A stretch of 13,941 nt of DNA from Soonwooa sp. Lineage in GTDB: Bacteria > Bacteroidota > Bacteroidia > Flavobacteriales > Weeksellaceae. The notes under the pieces are model-generated. The model did not search any database. It was not told where the DNA came from and saw only the letters and a list, made by a program, of their open reading frames with translations. The stretch spans positions 1-13,941 of the forward strand of contig NZ_JASLDS010000036.1 of the NCBI RefSeq assembly GCF_030151385.1. The letters run 5' to 3'. The first letter of the stretch is position 1. Each line of letters opens with the position of its first letter. The position numbers and the translations under genes were made by a program. This document shows, piece after piece, positions 7,514 to 13,275 of this stretch.

Positions 7514-8872
7514 TTAGAATCGAATCTTGAAAAGGTTTTCACTATCCGATTTTGCCGTGTAGACAATGCCTGCGTTGTGGTATTCGAGAATACGGCGTGT
7601 AATACGCAAGCCAAGACCAGAACCTGTCGTATTAAGTGAGTTGTCGCCACGCATAAAAGCATCAAAAAGTCGTTGTTGCTCCTCTTTGCTTAAGGTTTTT
7701 CCTTTCGACAAAACATCGACAACCAAATGCGAAGATTCTTCGCGAATGTAAATATTAGCTTTGCAATCTTCCGAGTAGATTGCCGCATTTTTTAGCAAAT
7801 TTGTAAAAACGATTTCTAACAATGATTTAACACCATGTAATTCCAAAATGTCAAGATCCTGAATGTCATCAGAAATTTGAAAATCCATCTGAAAGTTCGG
7901 AAAGCTTTTCTCAACACTTTCAAACGATTCAAAAATGACTTCGTCTATTCTTATCAGTTCAAAAATACTTTTGATGTTTTCTTTATCAAACTTTGTTAGT
8001 AGCAATAAAGAGTTGGTTAACTCTGATAATTGGCGAACATCGGCTTGTATCCTTTTTAAAGAAAGCAAAACCTCATCATCAAGCTTCTGAAACTTTATTA
8101 AATTCTCCAACTGAAAAGACATTCTCGTCAAAGGTGTTCTGATCTCATGCGAAGCACTGGCTGTAAAATCTTTCTGCGATTGGAAAACATCGTTAAGACG
8201 TTTTATCATGGTGTTAAAAGATTTTGTGAGGATGCTTATTTCGTCCTGCGCATTTTTTTCAGGAATCTGCGTCGTTAACTTATGTGCGGTAATCTCCGAA
8301 ACTTGCTCATTGAACTCTTCCAAAGGTTGTAAGAATTTTGCCACAACATAATAACAAAAGAACCACAAAATGACAACGCTCGCACAATAAGAAAAAATTA
8401 AGAGATACTTTAAGAATTGTAATTTCGAATTTCCATTAACATCGACTGCTGTCGTCAAGATATAATACTTATTATCTTTAATGTCAAGCACCGCCGCATA
8501 GATTTCGGGAGTTGTGCTTTCGTCGTAGATTACTTTTTTTCGATCCAACTGCTCGAGAAGATCGGCGTCCCAAGTTACATTTTGATCTTTAATGGTGCTG
8601 TAGATAAGCTTTTTGTTACCATTAAAAATTAAAATCTTTTCGTTAAGTAAAACATTGTCAGAGTTTTCGTCAAAAAATAAAGGCGCTTCTTCCTCAAAAT
8701 TTTTAGACTTTTCGATAAAGTTGATTGTAAAATCAAGACGTTTTCTAAACCGTTCCTTAAACTCGTCTTTCCTGAAGCCATTAAACAAAATATAGATCAC
8801 AATCATCACCAACCCAAACAATATTGAAAAGGCAAAGCTGAGATTGAAAGCTATCTTCCGTTTTAGCGTCAT
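7514..8872 (-). CDS. Two-component sensor histidine kinase (CusS-like architecture)
   Basis: A membrane kinase that should phosphorylate the regulator encoded directly before it. Of 452 residues, TM1 is about 9-31, the periplasmic sensor domain about 32-152, TM2 about 153-177 and HAMP about 178-230. The dimerisation/H-box reads SASHEIRTPLTR with phospho-acceptor His242. In the ATPase domain the N-box is TNLLKNAAIYS (357-367), the F-box LFDAFMRG and the G2-box GSGLGLRI (417-424). The G1-box is degenerate (DVLSKGKTLS instead of a D-x-G-x-G pattern), a variant that occurs in this kinase class. The sensor domain contains no His, Cys or Met, so the residues usually expected for copper or zinc sensing are absent. 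Its ATG abuts the regulator stop (TAG then ATG), so the pair is co-translated. Confidence 0.92.
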   Translation of the reverse strand: MTLKRKIAFNLSFAFSILFGLVMIVIYILFNGFRKDEFKERFRKRLDFTINFIEKSKNFEEEAPLFFDENSDNVLLNEKILIFNGNKKLIYSTIKDQNVTWDADLLEQLDRKKVIYDESTTPEIYAAVLDIKDNKYYILTTAVDVNGNSKLQFLKYLLIFSYCASVVILWFFCYYVVAKFLQPLEEFNEQVSEITAHKLTTQIPEKNAQDEISILTKSFNTMIKRLNDVFQSQKDFTASASHEIRTPLTRMSFQLENLIKFQKLDDEVLLSLKRIQADVRQLSELTNSLLLLTKFDKENIKSIFELIRIDEVIFESFESVEKSFPNFQMDFQISDDIQDLDILELHGVKSLLEIVFTNLLKNAAIYSEDCKANIYIREESSHLVVDVLSKGKTLSKEEQQRLFDAFMRGDNSLNTTGSGLGLRITRRILEYHNAGIVYTAKSDSENLFKIRF

Positions 8873-9556
8873 CTATTGTACAAGACTTAGATAATATCCA
8901 AAACCGGAACGTGTGTGGATAAGTTTTACAGGAAAGTCTTTATCAATTTTCTTGCGTAAAAAATTGATATACACTTCAACAGTATTGGTATTCGTACTGA
9001 AATTATGTTCCCAAACTTGCTCTGTTATTTGCTGTTTAGAAACCGTTCTGCCTTGTGCCTCTGCCAAAAAAACCAATAATTGAAACTCTTTAACAGTCAA
9101 ACTAATTTCTTGATCGCCACGGAAAACTTTATGATCGGTTTTGTTGATTCGCAAATCCCCAATGATAATTGAATCTTCGGCAGCTGCATCTGTCGGCACT
9201 TTTCGACGAAGTAAAGAGTTAATGCGAAGCAACAATTCTTCGAACTGGAAAGGCTTTACAAGATAATCATCTGCTAGACGATTATACGCCTCCTTTTTGT
9301 CCGATAACTCGCCATAAGCAGATAGAATAATAATTGGCGTCGTTTTGTCGTGAGAACGCACCGTTTCGCAGACTTCGAGTCCATTAATCTTCGGAACATT
9401 AATATCTAAAAGATAAATATCGTAATGTTTTCCTTCTGCCTGTTCTAGGAAAGCTTCACCATCGTAAACCTTATCACATTGGAAATCGTTAGAAGTCAAA
9501 AACTTGCAGAGTTCTGCAGATAACACCAAATCGTCTTCAAGAATTAATACTTTCAT
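8873..9556 (-). CDS. OmpR/PhoB-family response regulator
   Basis: A DNA-binding response regulator, 227 residues from MKVLILEDDL. The receiver domain has the acidic pair Asp8/Asp9, the phospho-acceptor Asp51 (LLDINVP), Ser79 and Lys101 (LVKPF). The C-terminal winged-helix domain (about 130-225) includes LTVKEFQLLVFLAE, the recognition-helix region TNTNTVEVYINFLRKKI and the wing LIHTRSGFGYYL, as in OmpR-class proteins. An in-frame ATG nine codons upstream (9583) is possible, but a receiver domain normally starts at MKVLILEDD. It is the first gene of the regulator-kinase pair, which lies upstream of and parallel to the efflux operon, so it most likely controls it and binds the 11-bp repeats at 7376-7419. 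Confidence 0.93.
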   Translation of the reverse strand: MKVLILEDDLVLSAELCKFLTSNDFQCDKVYDGEAFLEQAEGKHYDIYLLDINVPKINGLEVCETVRSHDKTTPIIILSAYGELSDKKEAYNRLADDYLVKPFQFEELLLRINSLLRRKVPTDAAAEDSIIIGDLRINKTDHKVFRGDQEISLTVKEFQLLVFLAEAQGRTVSKQQITEQVWEHNFSTNTNTVEVYINFLRKKIDKDFPVKLIHTRSGFGYYLSLVQ

Positions 9557-9610
9557 CCAAAAATTTTTTATGAATTTAAACAAAATACGGACATAAAAAA
9601 AATCCTAGGG

Positions 9611-9643
9611 CAAATTTAGAATTTTGAATGGACTATCTACAAA
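9611..9643 (-). promoter_or_regulatory. Promoter of the regulator-kinase pair
   Basis: TAAATTTG (minus strand, 9618-9611) matches the -7 consensus, with TTTG (9643-9640) 21 bases upstream. The predicted RNA start is near 9604, about 48 bases before the preferred regulator ATG at 9556. Confidence 0.55.
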
Positions 9644-9672
9644 AGCTTTCTTCCAAAATAGTCTTGCCAAAC

Positions 9673-9690
9673 AAAAAAATCTGTTTTTTT
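9673..9690. terminator. A7/T7 hairpin, possible weak terminator
   Basis: Seven A's (9673-9679), loop TCTG and seven T's (9684-9690) can form an all-AT hairpin. It lies 60-80 bases downstream of the Imm17-like gene. Without GC pairs it would be weak. No better terminator is visible between that gene and the regulator promoter. Confidence 0.25.
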
Positions 9691-9751
9691 CTAAGAACCG
9701 AATTCTATAACGGAAATGACCGAGATGTTCGTACTTGCAAGGAATAATATA

Positions 9752-10042
9752 TTATTGACTTTTTATAAACGAAGCATAAAACATAATAGCACCAACTGGA
9801 ATAACAATTAGCAAACCTACAGCCGCACCAATAATACGAGCTGTGGCACGTCCGAGGTAACGACTGATTTGTCCCGCACTCCAATTACTCTGATAACTTC
9901 GGTCTGGTGCATAAAGCCAATCCCAATTTTTAATGGCACCCAAAACTAAAAAAACACCAACAGCCAACAACGACACTGATAGTATTTTACCAAAAGCACC
10001 AGGATTACTATGCATCCAACTTTTTATTTTGTCTTCATCCAT
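9752..10042 (-). CDS. Small two-helix membrane protein, Imm17-like
   Basis: A 96-residue protein with TM1 about 18-37 and TM2 about 70-91. Between them are the motif NWDWLY (39-44) and a basic stretch with GRATARI (64-70). From memory, two membrane helices with a G-A-I-x-N-W-D-W motif after the first and a G-R-x-x-A-R-I motif before the second is the pattern of the Immunity protein 17 family, linked to polymorphic toxin systems. No toxin gene is next to it here, so an active immunity role is not shown. It stands alone: 242 bases separate it from the gene upstream and 195 from the regulator. Otherwise it would be an uncharacterised inner-membrane protein. Confidence 0.7.
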   Translation of the reverse strand: MDEDKIKSWMHSNPGAFGKILSVSLLAVGVFLVLGAIKNWDWLYAPDRSYQSNWSAGQISRYLGRATARIIGAAVGLLIVIPVGAIMFYASFIKSQ

Positions 10043-10213
10043 GTTATCTTTTTTAAATTCAGTTATTGGAAATTATATTTGACTAATTATAAATTCAAGC
10101 TTATTCCTCAATTGTAGTAAAACATTCTTTTCAAAACCAATGTTTGCAAAATCTAAAAATCTAGTGCAAGCGTTATACTTTGAATCTATAATCATTATAA
10201 AACTTAATCTCTC

Positions 10214-10245
10214 ACAAAAACCAAAGAGAACAAAATGGTTTTTGT
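10214..10245 (-). terminator. Possible terminator of the secreted-protein gene
   Basis: A 10-bp stem pairs ACAAAAACCA (10214-10223) with TGGTTTTTGT (10236-10245) around a 12-base loop. It lies about 40 bases after the stop codon at 10285. On the minus strand the T-rich run is within the 3' arm, not after it, so termination efficiency is uncertain. Confidence 0.4.
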
Positions 10246-10253
10246 TTGTTATA

Positions 10254-10268
10254 CGAGCGAGACGCTCG
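10254..10268. repeat. GC-rich palindrome
   Basis: CGAGCG (10254-10259) and CGCTCG (10263-10268) form a tight 6-bp GC-rich hairpin with an AGA loop, in otherwise AT-rich DNA just after the stop of the secreted-protein gene. It has the look of a dispersed intergenic palindrome and shares GAGCG words with the larger element at 13341-13512. It may also help stop transcription together with the hairpin at 10214-10245. Confidence 0.4.
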
Positions 10269-10284
10269 CATCAGCTACAGAATT

Positions 10285-10845
10285 TTACTTGTCTATAAAT
10301 TCTATTTTTAAAAACTCTAAAGCATCATAAGTACTCAAGCCAATTAAATATGCAATCTCATTTTGGTCAATTGTGTAATCAAAAATGCTTTGCGGCATCA
10401 CAATTTTACTTTGAGTTCTCTTAAGCTGTTTACATGTGCTTGAGAAGTATTTTTCATTAAGAATATATTTTTTGTCACGCTCTCGCACATAAAGCATCAA
10501 ATAAATACTTTCGTTCACCTTATAAAGATAGCAATTTTTGTCTCCAGACACATCTCCCCAAACATTCCCATTATCAATAAAAACCGACAACATTCCTTGA
10601 TAGGCTGTATTAGCAGGAATCTCCTTGTCAATTATTATATTTGAAACTTTAAAATCAACAATGACAAATAGAGGCTCATCATTATAATAATTAGCTTTTA
10701 TTGTAGATGAAGTTTGAACAAACTTTATAACGTTTTCAATTTTTTGCACAACTGAGTTATTTGTTATAAACTCGCTAATATTATTATCCTGAGCGTAATT
10801 AAACGAGAAAAGTGAAACAAATATTACTAATATAATTTTTTTCAT
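10285..10845 (-). CDS. Secreted or periplasmic protein of unknown function
   Basis: I do not recognise this 186-residue protein. It starts with a clear Sec signal peptide (MKKIILVIFVSLFSFNYAQ), cleavage most likely after Ala18. The mature part has no membrane helix, mixes beta-rich and charged segments, and has two cysteines (105 and 138) that could form a disulfide. It ends in DALEFLKIEFIDK. The base composition is more AT-rich than the core genes, and it stands alone between the tRNA terminator and the Imm17-like gene, 242 bases from the latter. No good promoter match was found upstream; the nearest is CAAATTTG at 10866-10873 with no proper -33 element. Confidence 0.75.
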   Translation of the reverse strand: MKKIILVIFVSLFSFNYAQDNNISEFITNNSVVQKIENVIKFVQTSSTIKANYYNDEPLFVIVDFKVSNIIIDKEIPANTAYQGMLSVFIDNGNVWGDVSGDKNCYLYKVNESIYLMLYVRERDKKYILNEKYFSSTCKQLKRTQSKIVMPQSIFDYTIDQNEIAYLIGLSTYDALEFLKIEFIDK

Positions 10846-11028
10846 ATTCTTAGGAAATATGCCTTCAAATTTGACACTTAATTCTCAACCTATTTTTCTA
10901 ATACCTACTATATAAAACTTAACTTTTAATTTCACTATTTATCGACTGCATGAAAATAGTGTGAAAAAAGTATTTTTTTAGGCACTTAACAAAGTAAAAA
11001 TAATAAAATGGAGAATAAGGAGCAAAAC
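10846..11028. other. AT-rich spacer between secreted-protein gene and tRNA terminator
   Basis: No gene is supported here. It holds an imperfect inverted repeat, CACTATTT (10933-10940) with AAATAGTG (10954-10961), which extends to TTTC/GAAA with a two-base bulge. It lacks a T-run suited to a terminator on the minus strand, so its role is unclear. It may belong to the regulatory region of the downstream secreted-protein gene. Confidence 0.35.
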
Positions 11029-11054
11029 AAAAAAAACCGCTGGAAAAGCGGTTT
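11029..11054 (-). terminator. Terminator of the tRNA cluster
   Basis: AAACCGCT (11034-11041) pairs with AGCGGTTT (11047-11054) across a GGAAA loop. On the minus strand the hairpin is followed by eight T's in all (11036-11029), three of them in the stem. It lies 8 bases after the 3' end of tRNA-Thr(GGT). It insulates the tRNA cluster from the accessory genes beyond it. Confidence 0.9.
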
Positions 11055-11062
11055 GTGTGGAG

Positions 11063-11134
11063 AGCCAACAATGAGATTTGAACTCACGACCTCTTCCTTA
11101 CCAAGGAAGCGCTCTACCCCTGAGCTATGTCGGC
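11063..11134 (-). tRNA. tRNA-Thr (anticodon GGT)
   Basis: A 72-base tRNA without encoded CCA. Acceptor GCCGACA pairs with TGTTGGC (one G-U), D-stem GCTC/GAGC, anticodon stem CTTCC/GGAAG with loop TTGGTAA giving GGT (reads ACC/ACU), T-loop TTCAAAT, discriminator T. It is the last of four tRNAs and is followed by a strong terminator. A terminator-like hairpin sits 11 bases before its 5' end. Confidence 0.97.
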
Positions 11135-11140
11135 TTGGAT

Positions 11141-11177
11141 AAAAAAAAATCACATTCCAAAAGTGGTTTGTGATTTT
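11141..11177 (-). terminator. Hairpin plus T-run between tRNA-Gly and tRNA-Thr
   Basis: AAAATCACA (11146-11154) pairs with TGTGATTTT (11169-11177); an inner CCA/TGG stem is separated by a TT/TT internal loop. On the minus strand the hairpin runs into nine T's (11149-11141). It looks like an intrinsic terminator, yet tRNA-Thr(GGT) begins 11 bases later with no room for its own promoter. It must be read through at least partly, or it serves as a processing hairpin. Confidence 0.6.
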
Positions 11178-11182
11178 AATTG

Positions 11183-11255
11183 AGCGGAAGACGGGGGTCG
11201 AACCCGCGACATTCAGCTTGGAAGGCTGACGCTCTACCAACTGAGCTACTTCCGC
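11183..11255 (-). tRNA. tRNA-Gly (anticodon TCC)
   Basis: A 73-base tRNA without encoded CCA. Acceptor GCGGAAG pairs with CTTCCGC, D-arm GCTCAGTTGGTAGAGC, anticodon stem TCAGC/GCTGA with loop CTTCCAA giving TCC (reads GGA/GGG), T-arm with GGTTCGACC, discriminator T. A well-formed promoter lies 33-63 bases upstream. Confidence 0.97.
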
Positions 11256-11287
11256 AATTTTGTTTCCAAAAATGTTGGTAACGGCTG

Positions 11288-11318
11288 CAAATTTAAAATA
11301 AATTTTTGAATTTGCAAA
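11288..11318 (-). promoter_or_regulatory. Promoter for tRNA-Gly and tRNA-Thr(GGT)
   Basis: TAAATTTG (minus strand, 11295-11288) is an exact -7 match followed by CA, with TTTG (11318-11315) exactly 19 bases upstream. The predicted RNA start near 11281 is about 26 bases before tRNA-Gly. It lies just after the tRNA-Tyr 3' end (11330), so the second half of the cluster can be transcribed independently. Confidence 0.7.
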
Positions 11319-11329
11319 TAATAAAAATG

Positions 11330-11410
11330 TGGGGAGAGCAGGATTCGAACCTGCGAAGCCGAAGCAACTGAGTTACAGTCAGTCCCATTTGACCGCTCTG
11401 GAATCTCCCC
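11330..11410 (-). tRNA. tRNA-Tyr (anticodon GTA)
   Basis: An 81-base class II tRNA with long variable arm (TGCTTCGGCTTCG region) and no encoded CCA. Acceptor GGGGAGA pairs with TCTCCCC, anticodon stem ACTGA/TCAGT with loop CTGTAAC giving GTA, T-arm GCAGGTTCGAATCCTGC, discriminator A. It is 15 bases after tRNA-Thr(TGT). Confidence 0.97.
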
Positions 11411-11425
11411 AGTATTTTTTATTAG

Positions 11426-11499
11426 AGCCTCCAGAGGGATTCGAACCCACGACCCCGAGATTACAAATCACGTGCTCTGGCCAACTGAGCTATGGAGGC
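11426..11499 (-). tRNA. tRNA-Thr (anticodon TGT)
   Basis: A 74-base tRNA without encoded CCA. Acceptor GCCTCCA pairs with TGGAGGC, D-stem GCTC/GAGC, anticodon loop TTTGTAA giving TGT (reads ACA/ACG), T-arm GTGGGTTCGAATCCCTC-like, discriminator T. The anticodon stem CGTGA/TCTCG has one T-T mismatch at positions 29-41. It is the first of the four tRNAs and has two tandem promoters upstream. Confidence 0.96.
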
Positions 11500-11544
11500 A
11501 TTTTTTATTTTAAGAACTCTTATCTTGCTTTGGTTAAGCGGTTG

Positions 11545-11575
11545 CAAATATAAAACTTATTTTTTAATTTCCAAA
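11545..11575 (-). promoter_or_regulatory. Proximal promoter of the tRNA cluster
   Basis: TATATTTG (minus strand, 11552-11545) is an exact -7 match followed by CAACC, with TTTG (11575-11572) 19 bases upstream. The predicted RNA start near 11538 lies about 40 bases before tRNA-Thr(TGT). Confidence 0.75.
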
Positions 11576-11675
11576 AACTTTTTGAAGTTTTTTTTATTTT
11601 TTATTTTTTCTGACTTTTTGCAAAGCCTTATAAAAACTGAGGATTTCAAAAAACTTTCGTTCTGTTTTGCGAGTG

Positions 11676-11708
11676 CAAATATAACGCAGTTTTATTGAAA
11701 TCCCCAAA
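11676..11708 (-). promoter_or_regulatory. Distal promoter of the tRNA cluster
   Basis: TATATTTG (minus strand, 11683-11676) is an exact -7 match followed by CACTC, with TTTG (11708-11705) 21 bases upstream. It starts 30 bases after the raiA stop codon and would give a longer leader to tRNA-Thr(TGT) than the promoter at 11545-11575. The remaining sequence between 11500 and 11737 is AT-rich with no gene. Confidence 0.65.
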
Positions 11709-11737
11709 TTTTTTATTAAGTTTTTTCAAACTTTTTT

Positions 11738-12028
11738 TTATGCCATTTCTTTTCTCTTGATTAACAATTTCTTAGCAGTGTCCGCGCAAAGGTCTAGGCT
11801 TTCTTCAAAGCTTGCACAAGTCTTCTTAACAACGATGTCATCTCCCGGAATTTTTACGATAAGCTCCGTGGTTTTGTTTTCTTTGTCGGAAGTATTTTCT
11901 ACTTTCAAGAATACTTGACACTCGACAATTTTGTCATAAAACGTATCTAGTTTGTTTAATTTGTTTTCAATTCTTTCTTCTAATGGTTCGTGAGGCGTTA
12001 AGCCCATTGCCTGAACTGTGATTTTCAT
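11738..12028 (-). CDS. raiA: Ribosome hibernation factor, short HPF/RaiA family
   Basis: A small ribosome-associated protein that binds the decoding region of idle ribosomes and promotes hibernation. The 96 residues match the short HPF/YfiA form: MKITVQAMGLTPHEPLEERIENKLNKLD is the beta1-alpha1 part, QVFLKVE and TTELIVKIPGDDIVVKKT are the central strands, and SFEESLDLCADTAKKLLIKRKEMA is the basic C-terminal helix. It lacks the C-terminal dimerisation domain of long HPF. It follows xerC by 57 bases, in which a small hairpin (12062-12067 with 12075-12080, no T-run) lies; co-transcription with xerC is likely. A weak -7-like TAATTTTC (12052-12045) lacks a matching -33. Confidence 0.92.
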   Translation of the reverse strand: MKITVQAMGLTPHEPLEERIENKLNKLDTFYDKIVECQVFLKVENTSDKENKTTELIVKIPGDDIVVKKTCASFEESLDLCADTAKKLLIKRKEMA

Positions 12029-12085
12029 AACAACATTTTTTTTTGAAAATTAATATTATGGATGTGACGGTGTATCACATTCTTC

Positions 12086-12967
12086 CTATTTTTTTTGCGC
12101 CCTTGGATGCGCTTTGTTAAAGACCTTCTTCAATTCTTCTATATTAGCATTCGTATACACCTGCGTTGATGCTAGACTAGAATGTCCCAAGAGTGTTTTT
12201 ACTTTAGAAATTTCGGCACCGTTGTTCAAAACGTGAGTAGCAAAGCTATGTCTAAGAATATGCGGACTTCTCTTTTCTTTCGTAGTAACAAGACTAAGGT
12301 ACTTATTTACCACCGAATAAACAAATCTTTCGCCGAGTTTTTTACCCTTTTTGTTGACAAAAAAATAAGTTTTACTTTCAGCATCAGGACATCGTACTTC
12401 GGCATAATTTTGGAGTTCTTTTTGCAATTTTTTAGAAATCGGAACAATGCGCTGTTTGTTTCCTTTTCCGATAACTTTGAATTCCGACTTTGTAAAATCG
12501 ACATTCTCGAATAGCAAATTACACAATTCTGCCTTTCTCATGCCTGTCTGGTACAAAGTCTCTATAATCAACTTTTCTAATAAAGGCATTGTTGCTTTAT
12601 CCTCCACTTGTTCTTGTAAAGTTGTCATCTCGTCCAAAGAAAAGGGCTGTTGCTTTTCTGCATAGAATTTGAGCGAGGAAATACTTTCCATAGGCGAGAC
12701 TTTAATTTCGCCTATTCTGAGCAAATACACGTAAAAACCGCGCAAAGATGACAGCTTGCGGTTGATACTTCGTTTACTAAGCTCTTTCTCGCTAAGATAG
12801 ACGATAAAGTTGCGAACGACTTTCTTGTTAATCGTACGAAGGTCTGTGGTGGCTTCGGTTTCGAGACAAAAGCTCAGAAAGTCTTCGATGTCTTTTTGAT
12901 AGGATGTTATGGTATGTGCGGAATATCGTTTTTCGATACGGATGTAATCCAAGAATTTTTCTAACAT
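12086..12967 (-). CDS. xerC: Tyrosine recombinase XerC-like
   Basis: A site-specific tyrosine recombinase of the XerC/XerD family, expected to resolve chromosome dimers at dif. From MLEKFLDYIR it has 293 residues, the normal Xer length. The N-terminal core-binding domain (about 1-100) includes RYSAHTITSYQKDIEDF. The catalytic domain has Arg144 (TGMRKAEL), Lys168 (GKGNKQR), His236 and Arg239 (HILRHSFATH), His262 (LLGHSSLASTQ) and the nucleophile Tyr271, so it is intact. A longer frame from 12994 would add nine residues (MFLYPTNIQ), which are not Xer-like. Its position between rpsU and raiA, with no integrated-element genes, supports a housekeeping Xer and not a phage integrase. XerC versus XerD cannot be settled from this sequence alone. 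Confidence 0.9.
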   Translation of the reverse strand: MLEKFLDYIRIEKRYSAHTITSYQKDIEDFLSFCLETEATTDLRTINKKVVRNFIVYLSEKELSKRSINRKLSSLRGFYVYLLRIGEIKVSPMESISSLKFYAEKQQPFSLDEMTTLQEQVEDKATMPLLEKLIIETLYQTGMRKAELCNLLFENVDFTKSEFKVIGKGNKQRIVPISKKLQKELQNYAEVRCPDAESKTYFFVNKKGKKLGERFVYSVVNKYLSLVTTKEKRSPHILRHSFATHVLNNGAEISKVKTLLGHSSLASTQVYTNANIEELKKVFNKAHPRAQKK

Positions 12968-12992
12968 CTGAATATTGGTTGGGTATAAAAAC

Positions 12993-13029
12993 AAAAAATC
13001 ACTCTCAAATATACGAATTCGAGAGTGAT
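12993..13029 (-). terminator. rpsU terminator
   Basis: ATCACTCTC (12998-13006) pairs with GAGAGTGAT (13021-13029) around a 14-base loop. On the minus strand the hairpin is followed by a run of T's (12998-12993). It lies 26 bases after the rpsU stop. Its loop holds a TATATTTG promoter motif that could serve xerC. Confidence 0.8.
13006..13013 (-). promoter_or_regulatory. -7-like element for xerC inside the rpsU terminator
   Basis: TATATTTG (minus strand, 13013-13006) matches TAnnTTTG exactly, but no TTG lies 17-23 bases upstream. An RNA starting near 13000 would reach the xerC ATG (12967) after about 33 bases. A promoter here is possible but incomplete. Confidence 0.3.
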
Positions 13030-13054
13030 GTGTATGTGTTGCCTAAAATATATC

Positions 13055-13252
13055 TTAAGCTTGTTCTTCTTTGCTAAGTAGTCTTTGCTTATGAGCTGCT
13101 TTTGCTAAAGCTTGTCTGTTAGTTACAGAAGGTTTAATAAATTGTTGTCTTGCTCTTAGTTTACGAACAACACCTGTTTTATCAAATTTTCTTTTGTACT
13201 TTTTTAAAGCTCTGTCGATAGACTCTCCGTCTTTTACTGGAATTATTAACAT
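13055..13252 (-). CDS. rpsU: Small-subunit ribosomal protein bS21
   Basis: bS21 is a small basic protein of the 30S platform next to the 3' end of 16S rRNA. In Flavobacterium it is known to help hide the anti-Shine-Dalgarno sequence. The 65 residues match the family: MLIIPVKDGESIDRALKKYK, KFDKTGVVRKLRARQQFIKPS and the lysine/arginine-rich tail. It has its own promoter (13276-13306) and terminator (12993-13029), so it is a single-gene unit. The leader is about 17 bases with no AGGAGG. Two out-of-frame ATGs lie in that leader: one opens a six-codon frame (13266-13246) overlapping the rpsU start, the other (13261) is followed directly by TAA. Confidence 0.97.
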   Translation of the reverse strand: MLIIPVKDGESIDRALKKYKRKFDKTGVVRKLRARQQFIKPSVTNRQALAKAAHKQRLLSKEEQA

Positions 13253-13275
13253 ATTTTACATCTCATTTTGAGTTG

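Noticed and set aside
10986..11240. Minus-strand open frame of 84 codons
   Set aside because: It runs through the tRNA-Gly and tRNA-Thr(GGT) genes and the cluster terminator, so it cannot be a protein gene.
11329..11553. Plus-strand open frame of 74 codons across tRNA-Tyr and tRNA-Thr
   Set aside because: It is the complement of two tRNA genes; such frames (with EGFEPTTPRLQI) are a well-known artefact of tRNA antisense translation.
12086..12967. Xer-like gene as a mobile-element integrase
   Set aside because: Its length, intact Xer features and position between rpsU and raiA fit a housekeeping recombinase, and no other mobile-element genes are present.
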